A stretch of 6,693 nt of DNA from DATFYI01 sp035315125 (GTDB taxonomy: Bacteria > Chloroflexota > Anaerolineae > Anaerolineales > Anaerolineaceae). A model generated the notes under the pieces. It was not told the DNA's origin, made no database searches, and worked only from the letters and a program-made list of their open reading frames with translations. Of this stretch, positions 5,468-6,693 are shown in pieces (the stretch's first letter is position 1; the number at the start of each line of letters is the position of its first letter). The stretch is from positions 1 to 6,693 of the forward strand of contig DATFYI010000146.1 of NCBI GenBank assembly GCA_035315125.1. The letters are read 5' to 3'. A program made the position numbers and the translations under genes.

Positions 5468-5680
5468 GGGCTCTTCCGATTCGCCCCGTCGTTTGCTACA
5501 AGGATCATCTTCCCTCATCCTACCCGTGACCCAACATCTTCCCGCAGAATCCTAAAAAGCGAGGACTTTCCCTGCTGACCTAAAATCCCAATGATTGCTT
5601 ATCTCAGTGATAGACCCGGCAGGATTCGGACCTGTGACCAAGCTGTATAGGATTGAATTCCTATACGGCTATAAATTCTC
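5449..5680 (-). repeat. Long repeat copy B (contains tRNA-like copy 5)
   Basis: This is the partner of 3991-4214, in the same orientation and 1458 bp away at the left ends. The tRNA-like end is better preserved here than in copy A. Internally, GGGAAGATG occurs twice on the minus strand (plus-strand CATCTTCCC at 5517 and 5536 regions). No transposase reading frame lies inside. It is located upstream of the hydrolase gene. Confidence 0.75.
5614..5680 (-). repeat. tRNA-like dispersed repeat, copy 5
   Basis: This is the most complete copy. On the minus strand a perfect 8-bp hairpin, GTATAGGA/TCCTATAC with a 6-nt loop (5645-5666), is followed by AGCTTGGTC and a T-arm-like hairpin (5619-5635). The T-arm loop TCCGAAT differs from the tRNA consensus TTCRANY at one base, and its stem ACAGG/CCTGC has one mismatch. 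No acceptor-stem partner or D-arm is present, so it is not a whole tRNA. Confidence 0.75.
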
Positions 5681-6000
5681 ATTTTTCTATTTGGTATTGA
5701 CCGTGGAACCTACTGTTTTCGGTTTCAATTCCTGCACGTGTATATTTTAGCCACACGAAAACCGAGTAAAAGAGAGTGGTGCTGGCATCAGATTTTGACA
5801 TGTTCCAATTTTACCAACGTAAATAGACGTAGAAGAAAATTCTCTCAAACTAAGATGAATTCATCTAAAGTAGTAAAAGTTAACTCGCCTTATCCTCTGA
5901 TAGGGGGCATTTCCCCTCATTGCACCACTATCTCACCCGCCGATGGCTGGAAAAACCCGCTCTCAAGCTAATCTTCACCGTCGATTGTTTTAACTAATAA

Positions 6001-6029
6001 TTGATTTAGAATATTCGCATTGTTATAAT
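6001..6029 (+). promoter_or_regulatory. Strong sigma70-type promoter upstream of the structured RNA and lipoprotein gene
   Basis: TTGATT (6001-6006) and a perfect TATAAT (6024-6029) have an ideal 17-bp spacer. Transcription should start near 6035-6037, at the left edge of the predicted RNA structure. Confidence 0.65.
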
Positions 6030-6034
6030 AAGCC

Positions 6035-6134
6035 ATGTAGAGAGTCATCACGGGTTCAAGTCTGTGCGGATCAGGTATTCCCAGCCTGAAAAGTTGATCT
6101 CCTGCATTCTTGCCGCATTTCTCGTAATGCGGCA
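6035..6134 (+). ncRNA. Candidate structured leader RNA or small RNA of unknown class
   Basis: The ~100 nt between the promoter and the terminator can fold into a closed three-way junction. P1 pairs ATGTA+GAGA (6035-6043) with TCTC+TGCAT (6098-6101, 6103-6107), with one bulged C. P2 is CACGG/CTGTG (6049-6053/6062-6066) with the loop GTTCAAGT. P3 is TCAGG/CCTGA (6071-6075/6085-6089) with a 9-nt loop. An alternative pairing of GGATCA (6068-6073) with TGATCT (6095-6100) would compete with P1 and P3. This is hand-folded. It matches no riboswitch consensus I know. The terminator lies 58 nt before the lipoprotein Shine-Dalgarno region, so it could be a free small RNA or a transcription-attenuating leader. 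Confidence 0.4.
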
Positions 6135-6143
6135 TTTTAATTT
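6111..6143 (+). terminator. Rho-independent terminator
   Basis: The perfect 9-bp stem TGCCGCATT/AATGCGGCA (6111-6119/6126-6134) has the loop TCTCGT and is followed by TTTTAATTT. It lies about 75 nt after the predicted start of transcription and upstream of the lipoprotein ATG, so full-length mRNA must read through it or start elsewhere. Confidence 0.75.
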
Positions 6144-6201
6144 ACCAGACAGAAATAGGGGAAATTGCCAGCTCGGTAAGTCCACTGGGAGGGAAATTCA
6201 T

Positions 6202-6693
6202 ATGTCTCACAAATTATTGTCCCGTCCGTTAGTCTTGAGTAGTGTACTGGCATTATGCCTGGTGCTGGCGGCCTGCTCCACCACCATGCCTTCGCCTACA
6301 GCCGAACCGACGGCCGTTCCCACTTTTGCGCCTTCTATAATGCCACCCACTGTTGTAACCACCGCCGTTCCGCCAACCGCTGCCCCCGTCCAGCCCACGG
6401 CAGTTAAAGTCCAACCCCTAGCGGTTCCAACCAGCGTGTCTTCCCAGAAGACAAGTCAGACAAACACGGAAATTGCGCCTTCGAACAATTTTCCGCTTGT
6501 TTTTGTTTCGACGGATACTTCCTCGACGATTACCCCAAGCAAATCAGATCAGATCTTTGTTTATCAAATGGATCCTACAAGCGGGGAGCTGACCCAGATC
6601 TCCAAGGCCGGCGAACCGCCTAACCCCGAATTCATCCGGGTAGATCCTAGCGGGCGATACCTGATCGCTGTCAGTGAATGGGGCACTGATCCA
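6202..6693 (+). CDS. Lipoprotein with Pro/Thr-rich linker and lactonase-type beta-propeller (3' end outside window)
   Basis: The frame is open from ATG 6202 to the window edge (164 codons, no stop). Residues 1-24 form a lipoprotein signal peptide (KLLSRP, then LVLSSVLALCLVL) ending in the lipobox LAAC with Cys25 as the lipidated residue, so the protein is exported and membrane-anchored. Residues 26-80 are a Pro/Thr/Ala/Val linker, typical of surface proteins. From about residue 97 the sequence reads FPLVFVSTDT, IFVYQMDPTSGELTQIS, and PNPEFIRVDPSGRYLIAVSE. This is the first-blade pattern of the seven-bladed lactonase family (Pfam PF10282, 6-phosphogluconolactonase/carboxymuconate-cyclase-like). 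Enzyme activity cannot be judged from one blade, and a surface sensor or binding propeller is equally possible. The start is supported by GGGAGGG 8 nt upstream. A promoter and an attenuator-like RNA precede it. Confidence 0.88.
   Translation, partial: MSHKLLSRPLVLSSVLALCLVLAACSTTMPSPTAEPTAVPTFAPSIMPPTVVTTAVPPTAAPVQPTAVKVQPLAVPTSVSSQKTSQTNTEIAPSNNFPLVFVSTDTSSTITPSKSDQIFVYQMDPTSGELTQISKAGEPPNPEFIRVDPSGRYLIAVSEWGTDP

Larger units (their letters stand above)
5355..6201. other. 847-bp gap between divergent hydrolase and lipoprotein genes
   Basis: It holds a possible minus-strand promoter (5438-5467), long repeat B (5449-5680) with tRNA-like copy 5, an A/T-rich stretch (5680-5990) in which I see no gene, and the promoter, structured-RNA and terminator block (6001-6143). 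The plus-strand open frame 5738-5971 begins with GTG, lacks a Shine-Dalgarno and is rich in basic and low-information residues; it is not called. Confidence 0.55.

Noticed and set aside
491..5680. Integron gene-cassette array with attC sites
   Set aside because: The repeats lack RYYYAAC/GTTRRRY core sites and an end-to-end imperfect palindrome, the gaps are much longer than in cassettes, and no integrase gene is in the window.
491..5680. CRISPR array
   Set aside because: The repeat units are 800-1460 bp apart with whole genes between them and are only moderately conserved.
5614..5680. Complete tRNA gene
   Set aside because: There is a T-arm-like hairpin and one other hairpin, but no D-arm, no acceptor-stem pairing and no 7-nt anticodon loop.
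5738..5971. 77-codon plus-strand ORF from GTG
   Set aside because: It has no Shine-Dalgarno, no domain, and a random-looking composition in an A/T-rich gap.
6207..6398. Minus-strand Gly/Ala/Val-rich ORF
   Set aside because: It is the antisense shadow of the Pro/Thr/Ala linker of the lipoprotein.

Overview
The window looks like chromosomal DNA of a bacterium of moderate G+C, most plausibly a member of the Chloroflexota (Anaerolineae-like). Three things point there: a DUF385/Ddn-type F420-dependent reductase, a lipoprotein with a long Pro/Thr/Ala/Val linker ahead of a beta-propeller, and a tiny two-helix membrane protein of a kind common in that group. The taxonomy is inference. No rRNA, complete tRNA, CRISPR array or transposase gene is visible.

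Layout. Five minus-strand genes run head to tail, separated by unusually long non-coding gaps: an unrecognised coiled-coil protein (16-348), an F420-type oxidoreductase (641-1174), a 101-residue ferredoxin-like-fold protein (1886-2191), an aldo/keto reductase (2886-3737) and an alpha/beta hydrolase (4473-5354). Two genes are on the plus strand: a 66-residue two-helix membrane protein (1550-1750) and a lipoprotein with a lactonase-type beta-propeller that runs off the right edge (6202-6693). There is no tight operon. Most genes have their own Shine-Dalgarno sequence and sit alone. The enzymes are accessory redox and hydrolytic proteins with no obvious shared pathway.

The gaps hold the most unusual material. 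A ~30-65 bp element whose minus-strand reading resembles the T-arm of a tRNA plus a preceding hairpin occurs five times (near 491, 1330, 2761, 4149 and 5615). All copies share one orientation, and one lies in each gap upstream of a minus-strand gene. Two copies are embedded in a longer ~220 bp repeat (3991-4214 and 5449-5680) that flanks the hydrolase as direct repeats. A second repeat, of the widespread GTCATTGCGAG type, lies at 1435-1466 and appears to supply the -35 box for the small membrane-protein gene. A decayed macro-domain gene fragment lies just downstream of the hydrolase (about 4290-4446).

Upstream of the lipoprotein, a strong sigma70-type promoter (6001-6029) is followed within about 80 nt by an excellent intrinsic terminator (6111-6143). 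The ~100 nt between them can fold into a closed three-way junction. This is a candidate small RNA, riboswitch or attenuator that I cannot match to a known class. It and the five-copy tRNA-like element are the two best candidates for something undescribed.
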